A stretch of DNA of 64,000 bases from Aplidium turbinatum. Taxonomy: Eukaryota; Chordata; Ascidiacea; Aplousobranchia; Polyclinidae. Location of the stretch: NCBI GenBank assembly GCA_918807975.1, contig OU964928.1:15645823-15709822 (forward strand). Reading direction: 5' to 3'. How positions within the stretch are numbered: the stretch's first letter is position 1; each line of letters opens with the position of its first letter. The notes beneath the pieces were generated by a model that saw only the letters and a program-made list of their open reading frames with translations, searched no databases and had not been told where the DNA came from. Both the position numbers and the translations under genes were made by a program. Positions 12,790 to 24,000 of the stretch are shown here, piece by piece.

Positions 12790-15000
12790 CTTAAAAGTAA
12801 ATTTAGGCCTACCCCAAGCAACTACTTTTATGATGATAATTATAAAATTTAATTCACAATTTTGTTGTTTCTCATCTTTTGTGAAGATAGTTGGCAATAA
12901 GAACCAAATTTAGTTTACTCCACAGGAAAATTAATAGACTTCAGGCCATGTCGAAGTTAGGTTATTTGCTTCCACTTTCTGCGGTTTTAGTTGAGTTGCA
13001 ACCAGTCCTATGACAATTACATGCATGCCGTCGATTGCGCCCTTTATTCCTTTCATGATGCGAACAGTATGCTGCTCTAGAGAAATGCCTACGGCCCTTC
13101 TCAAGACCATGGCCTGCCGATAATGAACAACTTAAGCGCAAGTTTTGAAAGCTTCTCACCTCTATCCATCATTTATCGAAACTTGTTCTTCATAGCTTTA
13201 GCTAGGAACTACTATGTCCTTAGCTTAGCCTATTCCCCTAGCTGGTTGAGCCCTTTCGTTTCCTAGTGAATCGCGATCCTTTTTTCTGTTAAATTATTTC
13301 CTCAACATTCAACTACAAGTGTTGCGACCGTGTCAAGTTTTAAACTAATTAACATTAATCCTGTTTCGGTCTCAAGCGCGTTTGAACGTTCATGTTTTAT
13401 CGCTTCTACCTTATTCTAGGCCTTTGCTGTGTTTGACATACCGTAGGCTACATTGTTTTCGTTGTGATGGTCCGAAACAAAAACAAACTAGCCAGAAGTC
13501 AGGATTTTGCTTCTGTTCTGACTTTGGTTCAATAAGTTTGAAAATTGTTCACCGTCTCATAGTCGAACTTTTTAAGCCTGACCAAGGTCGGCCACAACAA
13601 TAGAACTGGCTTGAATGAAAACAGACCAACACAATGGCCACTACCGATACCTGCTGTGATTTTCTTTTTCTAAAATATCTGGAAGCTAGGTTGAGAACAC
13701 AAAACACCATTATCAGTTCTTGTCGTTGTTGGTATTTAGAAAAAAAGCGAAACACACATCACGATGGACAAAGTAAAAATTAAAACAAGTCAAGGACGGA
13801 AAGAAAACAGAAAATAGTAAACACGTTATTAGGCACAGCAATAGAAGAAGCAAATACAATTTCTGCCGCAAAATTTCATGTCATTCCATCGACAATTTTA
13901 AGCATGACAAATGACAATAAGCGGCGAAAACTGTAACTAAATAACCGACTATCAGATAGTGGCACCATCACACAAGGCATGTTCAATAAAAATTAATAAA
14001 CAAACTTAATGCATCGACTAACTACGCTTAACCAAGTATTAAAAATTGACCAAGTCTTAAAAAACTGAAAGAATTTGAAATGGTGGTTTACCGTGTTATG
14101 AAAAAAGATTATTTAGGTTAATAGCCTGTAATGCAACGACTCTTGAAATGCTTTTGACAAAGCGACTGAAACAATCAGGCTCCAGGAAGGTGGATCTTTG
14201 GATCTTTTGGAAATCGGTCGATGGTGTCTTGAATCCAGATGGAAATACGTTGCTTTCCTTACTCTCAGCTTCAAGCAGGAAGATATAGATAGGTTGTGCT
14301 GCTCAGAGCATCAAATGGAGAAAAAATATGAAAGCAACGGATTGGATGGTGGTTGTGAAGCATTGAAAGTGATGCGACATGTACTAACTGTACGATAGGT
14401 CGGATAGGATATGTTAGTTACTTCATTGACATATGACAATTGTTGAAAAGAAAACTCCCTTCGCAGGGATAGCACATCATCGCGTTTGTGACGTAGCAAG
14501 GCAATGAGTCATCGTTCCTGATGGCGACGTCACAACTGAGGCAAGCAGCTGCTTTCATTGAAAATCCAAAGCTCTGCTTATAATCTCATCATGAAGCGCA
14601 TGGAAGGTGATTGCCATCTTTAGTCAGGCGTAAAACAAAAGTTTAAGTTTGTCTCCAAGCAATACATCAACAATTCAATATCTTCGATGAGTGTAGAGAC
14701 AGATCACTTTATTGTTGCAGCAGGAAGACGTGAAATGATCCAAAAAGTTGCAACGCGCGAAGCCATCTTCAGCCAGTGGGTACATTGGAAGACATGACGT
14801 TGTGGGGCCGCGGTTTGCAGACGGCTTCCAAGTAGCTGGTACCTGACGACGGGCGGTGAAGGAACCTTCATGCACTTCTACTTCGCAACTATCTTCTTCG
14901 GATGGTTTTGCAAGAAAAGCATGCAAGACGATGTGTTTACGCTAAGATTACATGTTACAAATGATTTGTATTGTTGACAGAAAGAGGGAGTAGCCTAGAT
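12790..15000. other. Intergenic stretch, no supported gene
   Basis: No frame with recognisable homology and no phase-consistent exon chain were found. A 58-codon minus-strand frame at about 12.93-13.11 kb (contains RAVGISLEQHTVRIMKG) is the best-looking chance candidate. This stretch is downstream of the ZFC3H1 poly(A) signal. Confidence 0.5.
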
Positions 15001-15015
15001 GATTTTTTTAAGAAT

Positions 15016-15021
15016 TTTATT
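15016..15021 (-). other. Poly(A) signal AATAAA of the ZFC3H1 gene
   Basis: A perfect AATAAA on the minus strand lies 74 bp past the TAG stop at 15096-15098. It sits in an A-rich context that fits a short 3' UTR. It is the first canonical signal after the stop. Confidence 0.7.
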
Positions 15022-15095
15022 TTTTAACAATACCGTTAGCGCAGGCGTTAGCGTTATGCCATTATTATGCCTATTTGTTCGTCTCTGAGTTACCT

Positions 15096-18000
15096 CTAGA
15101 ACTCCGACAGTTTGACCGACTCTTGAAGCAACGAGCGGAGATTTTCGCCCAGAAACTTCTTGCACTCGACGTTAATATTCTCCAAATCAGCCGAGTCTCC
15201 ATAAGCTAAGGTTAAGGCAGCGACCTGTGAAATAGGTTAATGAAGTCAAATACCGACTAAAAAAAAGCTGAATTTAACCGCTAGCCTTTTTATCCATCGC
15301 AACTTTGCTCCACTTCTTCGCCGATGAACTAACTGTCTGTCTCTTCTATGTCAACACTACAACTTAGTTTTTCTTTTTTCGCAGAGCAGAACTTGAAGCA
15401 GTGGAATGTCACGGTAAAGCACGTCACACAGTAGATGCGACTGCACTGCGCGGATCGTATCTTCAAGGAGTTTCATCGAAGTTCCCAGCAACCAACAGTT
15501 TCAAGACAATAATAGGAAAGCTCTAGTTCTCAAAGTTGTTCATAGAATAACAGCACGGCCTTCAGAACGCATAAACCAACCATCTTCCATAAACTCTAAC
15601 ATGTGCTTGTGCGGAACACGAAAGACTGAATCTGTGCTGCTAAAAACTAAAAAATAGGTCATTGTTAATACTACAACTATCATACGTCGTGCCACAGAGT
15701 TCTGCATCGAGGAAGATTGGCCAGTGCTCGATGATAAAGTCGAATCGCCTGAAAAACAAAAGATACAAATAAATGTTAACACGACGCAGGGAGGAAATGA
15801 AGTAACCTTTAAATTAGTTTACGCCACACGTCGTGTTCGACTTTTACCAAATTGATAAAATACTTTTCACAAAACTGATCAGATTTCGCTGATTCGAAAA
15901 AAATTGTTCAAGAGTTGTTCTGTCTTAAGATTCGGAGTTGGATTGCTTTTTACCTTCATGTGTTTTCCTTCAGCAACCAGCGCAGTTGCAGCTCTGAAAC
16001 AATCAAAGATAAACGGTTCCTTCAAGACATTTCATTTGCTTCGTTGGGGCAATAAAAAGAGTAAAGAATCTCTCAACTATCTACATTTCATGGCACAATC
16101 AAGATGGCAGTAAAAGCCCACAAATGCCCATAACATCAGAACACTAACCAGTATAAGGTCCAATACAGTAACTGGAGTTGCGTAAACAGGAAGTGGATAC
16201 AGCACACCACAACGACCATTAGAATCAGACCATGTTGCCTTTGCCACGGTCTTGTCATGAGTTCTTACGTTATTGATTTGGTTTTGAATGTTTATCCTCG
16301 AACTGACAAAGCCTTTATACATAGGTCATCCCTGGTAGTTTCGCATTCTTGTAGAGGCTCTTGACGCAGGGCAGGTTACCGAGATTGGCAGAGTGAAGTT
16401 TTCCGATTGTTGAAGTGTTGTTACCAGGAAATGATTCCATTAACTAGGTGCGCTGAATGGAGAGCAGTCCTGAAATGCGTTGCTCAAGCGCACACCCCGA
16501 GAGCCGAACCAGCGCCGCTTGCTCTTAAGTCGAGCACGTAACAACTGAGCTAACGGGGCGGACAATGTGCAGACGTTAAATCGATGTAAAAAAAATCGAC
16601 TGATTTGCTGTCTAAGGAGAAGCAATCGTCCATACTAAAGCACGGCATTTCTAAAATATTTCTCAGAGAGGCACCAGCACTTACGCTTTCCACAATTTGT
16701 GGTTCTTGCAATTCTCATTGGATCCCGAATACGACGACGTCACTCTCCACAGTAATGATGACACCGATACGTAATCCTCGTTTCGAAGAAAATAAAAGGC
16801 AGCCCTGAAAGAACGTGCTTGAATAAACCCAGACAGTGGTAGGCATGTAAACCGCTGTTTCATTATATAGCTCAGAACACTGTGAAGCGGAAAATATACC
16901 AATGCACAAAGACGTCCACGAAGAGAAGTGAATTCCCCAGTCCCCACATTTCTAAAAACCTTTCATATGGATATCGTTAGCGCAAAAGCATGAACCACAA
17001 TGAAAACCTTTTAAAAATAATCAGTAAACTTTCAACCAAGGTGAAAAAGCGTAACAATATTAAATAAACCAATTTAAAAACTAAAGTTAGAAAGAAACTT
17101 AAAAAAACGTTTTCGAACGAATATTTTTAGTCGTGTGTTCGAAAAGTCTGAGCATCGTTGGTGAGGAGACATGATTTGAAACTCAGAAAAAACAACAAGC
17201 AGTTTCTTGACACGCATAGAGAACGCTAAGTCTAAACAAAGCATTGGATGCTTCTGTATCTCTGATCATTACTTTGACAACAGTGGCAGGTTAGTTGGCA
17301 GGGTGTCCGTCAGTATCGTCATGGCAACCGGAAGCTGACTCTTCTTGAAACAACTGAAGAAGATGGAACACACCTGAATATAAATAAAAACATGCAACAA
17401 AATTTGTCAATGTTCACGGCAGTGGTTTTGGTTGGTTCATCTATACTTTATCAAGCCATCATATCGATAACCATCAAATAGCAAATTAACCGTTTTTTAC
17501 ATTGATTCAACGTTTGGAGACGTTGGATCAATGTAAAAGCGGCTAATTTGCTATCTCGGATTGGCAAGGTAATTGCTGGAAAAAGTAAACTGTCAAGCCT
17601 CATACCTCGTTATGAAATGTGTAGTCCGTGTAAGTCCTCTCGACTTCAGTGGAATGTTCGTTGTATCTCGCTGGGATAGCCACCAGGCAGCGACGCACAA
17701 GTGACGTGAACCGCTTCAACCAGGCGAGTCTGTCTCTGCGGATGGCGACCTTTGACCTCGGGTCACTGGATGACGTTTCTTCATCTACGTCACTCGCGGT
17801 CGACCGGACATAGACAAGGTATCTGGCCGAAACAAAAGCATTGTAACAATTGCTCTGAACCTGACAAGAAGGTGCCCGTCTACCAGATAGTGGAACCAAA
17901 TTGCGACTATTCTACAACATTTTTACATTGAGTTAACGTCTGCAGACGTTAAATACTCTCGAACCAAACTTGACCAGGACATTAAAATCAAGATCTCAGT

Positions 18001-21000
18001 TTCAACCTTCACAGTGATAAAGTTTCTGAAAGTTTCAATTTCTGCTAGAAATGCGGATAACTTGCAACCTATCCAGTGACATCTAATTAACAAAGTGCTT
18101 ACAATTGTATGTTTTATTGATCTATGAAAATAAAAACATTCATTATAGCGCAGCCTCTGTATTGTTATGGATTTTGCATTGTGCAAAATAAGATCATATG
18201 AGAATGTTGGTTCTCGGGCACTTCTGCATTATCAAATCTGGTCCACCTGGAAAAAACTTTGGACACCCCTAATTTAAACAATTCTGAACCATTTTCATTG
18301 TTCCAATAAATGACTTGAACTCATATCTTCGTACATGCACTAAATACATTAACGTGAAATCAAGCTCTGAAAAGTTTGACTCTAATAATATACAGGCAGT
18401 GAACTGAACACTAACTGGATCCATATGGCTTTTCGATCTTCTGTAGACGAAACGACCTGAAGTGCGGCCTCGTATAACTCTGTGACCTTGACCTGGTCGT
18501 AGATTGTATCTTGTTCGTTGTTTTGTACGAGATCCATTAGCAAACTGAAACATGGAAAGAAGTCAAAGTCAAGATGAGAATAAAGTCCAGAACTTAGGAA
18601 CAGGATCATACCAGTATCAACCACTTAGGAACAGGATCATACCAGTATCAACCACTTAGGAACAGGACCTTACCAGTATATCAACCACAAATAGGTTTTC
18701 TCCTCTTCCACATGTGAGGTGGTGATACCATCCCGGAGCTGGACATGGGATGAGGATTGTAAGGACACATCGTGCTTCAACAAGCGTCGGTAGCATTGAT
18801 GTAACTCGAGTGGGCTGAGGCCTTCATCACCTGGAGGGAGGTTGGCATCTGCTCGAGTTAAAATGTTGGAAGGTTTACGTTTTAAAATGAGGCCGAGGAT
18901 CAGCAATGCAGCGGTTCCTCAATCGCTGGATCCGACACAAGGCAAAATTCCTGATCAACATCATGAACGAGAGTCGTCATCAACTCAATAATGTCGAAGA
19001 AAAACAGTGACTTTCAGCTGGGAAAATTGCAATGATTAAAGTTAACTTACTTTCCAAGTCGATGAGCGATCGTATGCAACAATCCAGGTACAGCATTGCC
19101 GCTTCAACGTCTTTGTTGTCGGAATTGAGTTGATATACAGCAGCCATGTAGGAGAGCTTTGCTGACCTTGGGCAAGCAGTGATCGCGCTGTCGAAGGTCT
19201 GCACAATCCACAGACAGAGGTAGTTTACCATAAAAAGTGACAAAAGAAATGTGTTTGCAGCTTTTTAAACCTCACAATGCATACGAGCCGTAAACTTCAA
19301 TACTGCAGCCTCGTCTTACTGCATACGATATTTACCAGCAGTCGGGTTATTTAAAAACCATTTCTTTCCGAACAGTGGTACTCCTCGAGCTGTTAGGGTG
19401 CAAGAAAATCAACAAACCGAATTTGAGCCGGTTTGGCTCGTGCATTTGACCATGTAGTGACCCGGTGCAATTTTTGAAACTTAATGTATCACCTTAGTTT
19501 ATGTTATATTATCACGCTACTTTATGTCAAGAGAAATGAAACAGCCACAACATTGACACAGGCAAATGATTCGCGCATACCTGAGTGATCAATACAGGGT
19601 CATTGCTTTGCAAAACGGCGTCGACCCACATCGCCCAGACTTCCACATCCAATGCTTGGTCGTCGGTCTTGGTCAAGCTTGACAAGTCCTCAAGAATGTT
19701 TCTGGTTTAGATAAAGTTAAAGCTGAGAGGATTGAAGCAATAACTTATCCTGCTTACAAATCGTGAAATTAGCTAAAAAAAACTAAAAAAGCATGAAACG
19801 TAACTCCAGAAAACAGACTCAGTCCTTTTTTACGTTTGCAGACGTTGAATAAATGTTAAAAGGGATGATTTTGCCAGCTGGGGCACCACAAATGTCATAC
19901 ATTACATATTACATAACATACATTCAGGACCTAATTGAAAAATAGGAAAGCTCATATAGAGCAGGATGATTCAAAAATTAAATAGACCCAAAAAGTTTTG
20001 TTTGAACTATCTTAAACATTCAAGCACAATCATTCACTTGTTTCAGGTTGATTACCAAGCACGACGCCAAATGAAACATAATGAAAAAAAATGAAGAAAA
20101 GCTTTTTCAATCAATCCGACAAATGCGTGTTGTAAGTGGTATCTCCTTACATCACACACTGCGTAATTTCAATAACACGCAAAATGTACCGAACCACGGT
20201 AAGTGAAAATATCTATCAGTCTTCACTTACTGGCAGCAAACCGAGACGCGATCCCAGTTCTCCAACGACGCCTCCAGTTTGACCCAGGACCGATACAGTT
20301 GAAGCTTGCACGCTGCGTTGACGCGTTCATCTTCGGAAACGTTATTCAAGCATTGAAGTGCGTCTGAAAAGTGCAAAATATAAGAACAAAAATGCATAGA
20401 TGGGATACAGTTTGAAAGGCTGGCACATGACACACATAGAGTAGAATTAAACTGAATGGTCTTTCAGGAAAATAACCCGCAATTATCCCGCTTCTTATTA
20501 GTTCACTCACCTTCGAAGAGCGAGCGTAAGTTTTCGGGCTTTTGAACTAGTTTTCGTGATGACGTAAATGGTATCGTGACGTCACTGAAGGCTTCAACCA
20601 ATCCAAACTTATGAGAACTGTCAAGGAGGAAAACTGTCATGGTTTGCAAGTAGTGAGAAAGGTGCTATATTTTTGCCTCAAAACACAAGTGGTGTTGTGA
20701 ATATAATTCTCATCTGCTTCAAAAGTAAACAAGTCCCTTGCAAATACCCAGTCAGTAAAGGAGTTGTCCTTCTTACAGCGATTCAACGTCGCCAGAATAA
20801 AAATTTTGCTAATTGTGCATGTCAGGTAGAACAGAGCTTGAGTTCAAATCAACTACAAAATAACTCAAGATCCCAGCTCAGGTGATTTTGAACCAATCAC
20901 AAGTCGCTTGGTGAAAATTTTCTTATAACACTTTAGTATCTAAACTTTCCTTCTTACCTCAGACTGTCGTCATAAAGTGTATGTGGCAGTTTTCCAAACT

Positions 21001-24000
21001 CAATAAAGTGAATGTATATGAGCCATAGTTTGACGGTGTCTTTCTGGCTAAGGGGAAATTCTCTTTCTTCCCGTTTGCGAGTACCACTTATAGCTTTAAC
21101 GGCAGCCTTTGTAAAAATATAAAACATTTTTATTGCGTTGCAACATAAAAAGTTACGCTTTCTAACGTAACACTAAAATTACAAAACTCGTGTACTTGGG
21201 ACCTTTTCGCAAAAATGACTTAATGTTCTTCACTGATTTAGAATTTTACTTCAAACAGTAATAGTATTCGTCACACCCGAAAACTAATAACATATAAACA
21301 ACAAAACCAGTTAGAAATCTTGTCGAGCTTAAAAATAATTATGATCAACATCTCACTGACCGACAGGAAGTTCTTCGCTTCTGTCCGCCTTCCGGATTGC
21401 CGCAGCAGATGACAACGCTCGGCCATGACCTGCAGCAGCCACGACGAGTAATAAGCGGAGGAATATTTGCGTGAGATGGACTCATTATAGTCTGCGGAGA
21501 AACGAGACAACGATTAAGTTCGCAAAATATTTTGGCATGCAGCATCACTTGTACGTTTTTAATATGACAACGTTAAAGAACGTTTGTCGATGCAGAAAAT
21601 CTGCTTCGTTTATTCTGATAACACAAATAAAATGTAAACCGTACACAAGCATACAAAGTAAGGAGAAAGGGAGATCAAACAGTTTTCATCATACCTTCCG
21701 ATCCCATTATGGCCTCTCGGGTGATGAGATTTTCAATTAAATGTTCGTAGAAAGAGTCAAGTTTCTCAAATGGCCAACGCCATTTAAAAATCTGAAAGAA
21801 ATGTAGTAACATTAATCCAAGATCCGGTTAGCAATAAACTAGCTACAATAAAACAAAGAAAACGACAAAACAATAGCGACAAAATTAAGTTCAAAGTATT
21901 GACCGTCATCTTGAAATAACAATATCACTTTTAATTTTTAGAAAAATTTCTGAAAGAAAATCTCTTTACCCAACAAATTAGGAAATTTTTGTAACTGAGC
22001 AATACAGTCAAACTTTTACGAAATGCGTCAACTCAAAACCCACCTCATCCCACACCGGCTTGGACAGTGGAAGCAACACAAGGATTTGATCGATGATGTC
22101 CAGCTCGCTGTCCCTATTGGTTGTTTCACCGTTGTGATGCTGACGTAATACGGGGACGTATGCAGACCAGAGGCGCTCGGATTGCTCGTTGCCTTCGATT
22201 CCAACGCAGAGAGTGTGGAGGGCCAACTCGATGCTGAACAAAGATTTGAAAATGTCGTCTTTTAAAACGGTAATGAAAGTTGCCATCGACACAATTCTAC
22301 GCATAAAACGATAAATGGGTGGGTTTTTCACTTGTATAAAAACCTTTCGCAGCTCCTGATCTGCTTTAAGAATTACGAAGCTCTATTTTGATTCAATGGT
22401 GGCAAGTAGAGAAAGCTAACCTCTTATTGAAAGCTAACCTCTTATTGTGTCCAGATGGGTCGTCTTTCGGGTGTTCAAGATACGCATTCGAGAGTTGAAT
22501 CCTCGTCAACTCATCTTCCGGATGCTGCTGAAGCAAGGAAGATAATTTTTCGATCCTCGTCCTGTGATTATTGTCTTCATCATAGTAGCGGACTTCAGAT
22601 GCATTTCCTCCGAAGTCCTCCATGTTTAAGGCGTCTTGATGAAGAGTAAACATACGTCAGCAATAAAATCATTTCAAGAATGTACTAGTTTACAATTTCA
22701 AAGTAAATCAAAGTAACCGAACTTTCAAGCAATGTAAGAATTATCAGTTTTTATCGGAGCTATGTGTGAAAGCCGGTCAGACACACTGCCAAATAAAAAG
22801 AAAAAACGGAGTTAAACAAGTGCATTTTCAAGGTCTTCCATCTTTTCCAACTGTGAAATCAATTAAAACTTACCTTGAAACAATGATGACTTTACAGAAT
22901 CAGGCGATGCATCGGGGATCTTGTCTTCCTCATCCTCATCAAAGGTCGGTTGCATCCGGACTCGGCGACGACTGAGCACGGTTGTGTGAGGATCCTATGG
23001 ATAAGCAGACGATGAGCAACGTTTGGGCAACCTTTGGTCAATACCGAAATATCCAGTTGCTCAAATACATTGTTTCGATACTGCATTGCTTAACACAAAC
23101 GATGTTGCTTTTCTAAAGCGAAAATAAATCATCAAAAAGAGTTGATAACAAAGAAATTCTATTTTACAGTCGTTTTATTTTTATCATGCCATCAAACCAC
23201 ACAGTGACGCATTAGATCGAAGTTAAAGAAAGAATATGCGATGCTCCTCTATTCTTCCAACTGGCCACATAATCGCAATGCAATGTCGACAAACTGTAAC
23301 GCATTCTAGCAAGTCCTACCTTGTTGCCGAGAGCACGATTGATGATATTGACCAGCATGGCGCAGGTTTCTCCAACCGTTCGCTTAGCGTTGTCTGCTTT
23401 CCTTCCGGTGTTGCATAACCTCGTAACCGTGTCATCTGCAGCCTGGTGGTGAGTGATGAATTGTTTCAGTGTACAACCCAGAAATGAGTGATGTAAGATT
23501 CGCTAATCACTTAATTTATGTATTTATCTAAGCTAATTGGTTAAACATTTTCCTGTTTACATGTTCGCAAAACTTTTGCTACACAACGTACTTTGGTGAA
23601 ATTCTATCCACTTTAGTTCGTGTACGACTCATTCCACGTAGCCTACGATTCTATTGCACCCTGTCTTCTCTTATAGACAAACAGACGCTAGGTAGCTCTC
23701 ACCAACCTTCAGTTGAACAGCGATGTCGTCCGAAGGTACAACTTGCTTCCCGCCCTTTGTTTTCAGCAAAGTCGGGCAGTACCACAGAAGATCGAGGTAG
23801 ATCTCGCTCGGAGTGAGTTTGATATCTTTGAAGTGTTGTGCCCGACACTTGGAATCTTGGCACTTTCCATTCAGATCGTATCTGCGCAAGTAAAAACTTC
23901 ATTAATTAACGTTCATTTAGCGTTTATTTCTAAGTCGCCGAGATGATTTGTGGAAATCACAACTGCACATTCGTATATCGGCCACTGCTAGTTGTTGGGA

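Larger units (their letters stand above)
15096..23435 (-). other. ZFC3H1: ZFC3H1 C-terminal helical-repeat region (exons 27-45)
   Basis: Exon 29 starts the HAT/TPR-like repeats (RIEKLSSLLQQHPEDELTRI). Typical repeat residues follow through exon 45: RLWSAYVPVL, SYMAAVYQL, EVWAMWVDAVL, WLIYIHFIEFGKLP, YLWLIYCL, ELYEAALQVV, IWIQYLVYV, RLYHRALANLP. The final exon is chosen because LWHD plus VAALTLAYGDSADLENI continues at the same length as the human C-terminus (LWKDQLLFEASEGGKTDNL). Exon 43 is a 40-nt micro-exon that restores LWKA-AATALVAEG, matching human TWKIAIAAEIVL in position. Confidence 0.9.

Noticed and set aside
15540-15782. Alternative C-terminal exons for ZFC3H1 between 15.4 and 15.7 kb
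   Set aside because: Several acceptors give short frames, but only the exon at 15224-15096 continues the family C-terminus at the right length and phase.
16715-16909. Two longer versions of ZFC3H1 exon 42
   Set aside because: Upstream acceptors are also in phase, but only the one at 16804 gives a length matching the family here. RNA data could overturn this.
18592-18688. CRISPR array
   Set aside because: Only three contiguous 31-bp units without spacers, in a eukaryotic gene.
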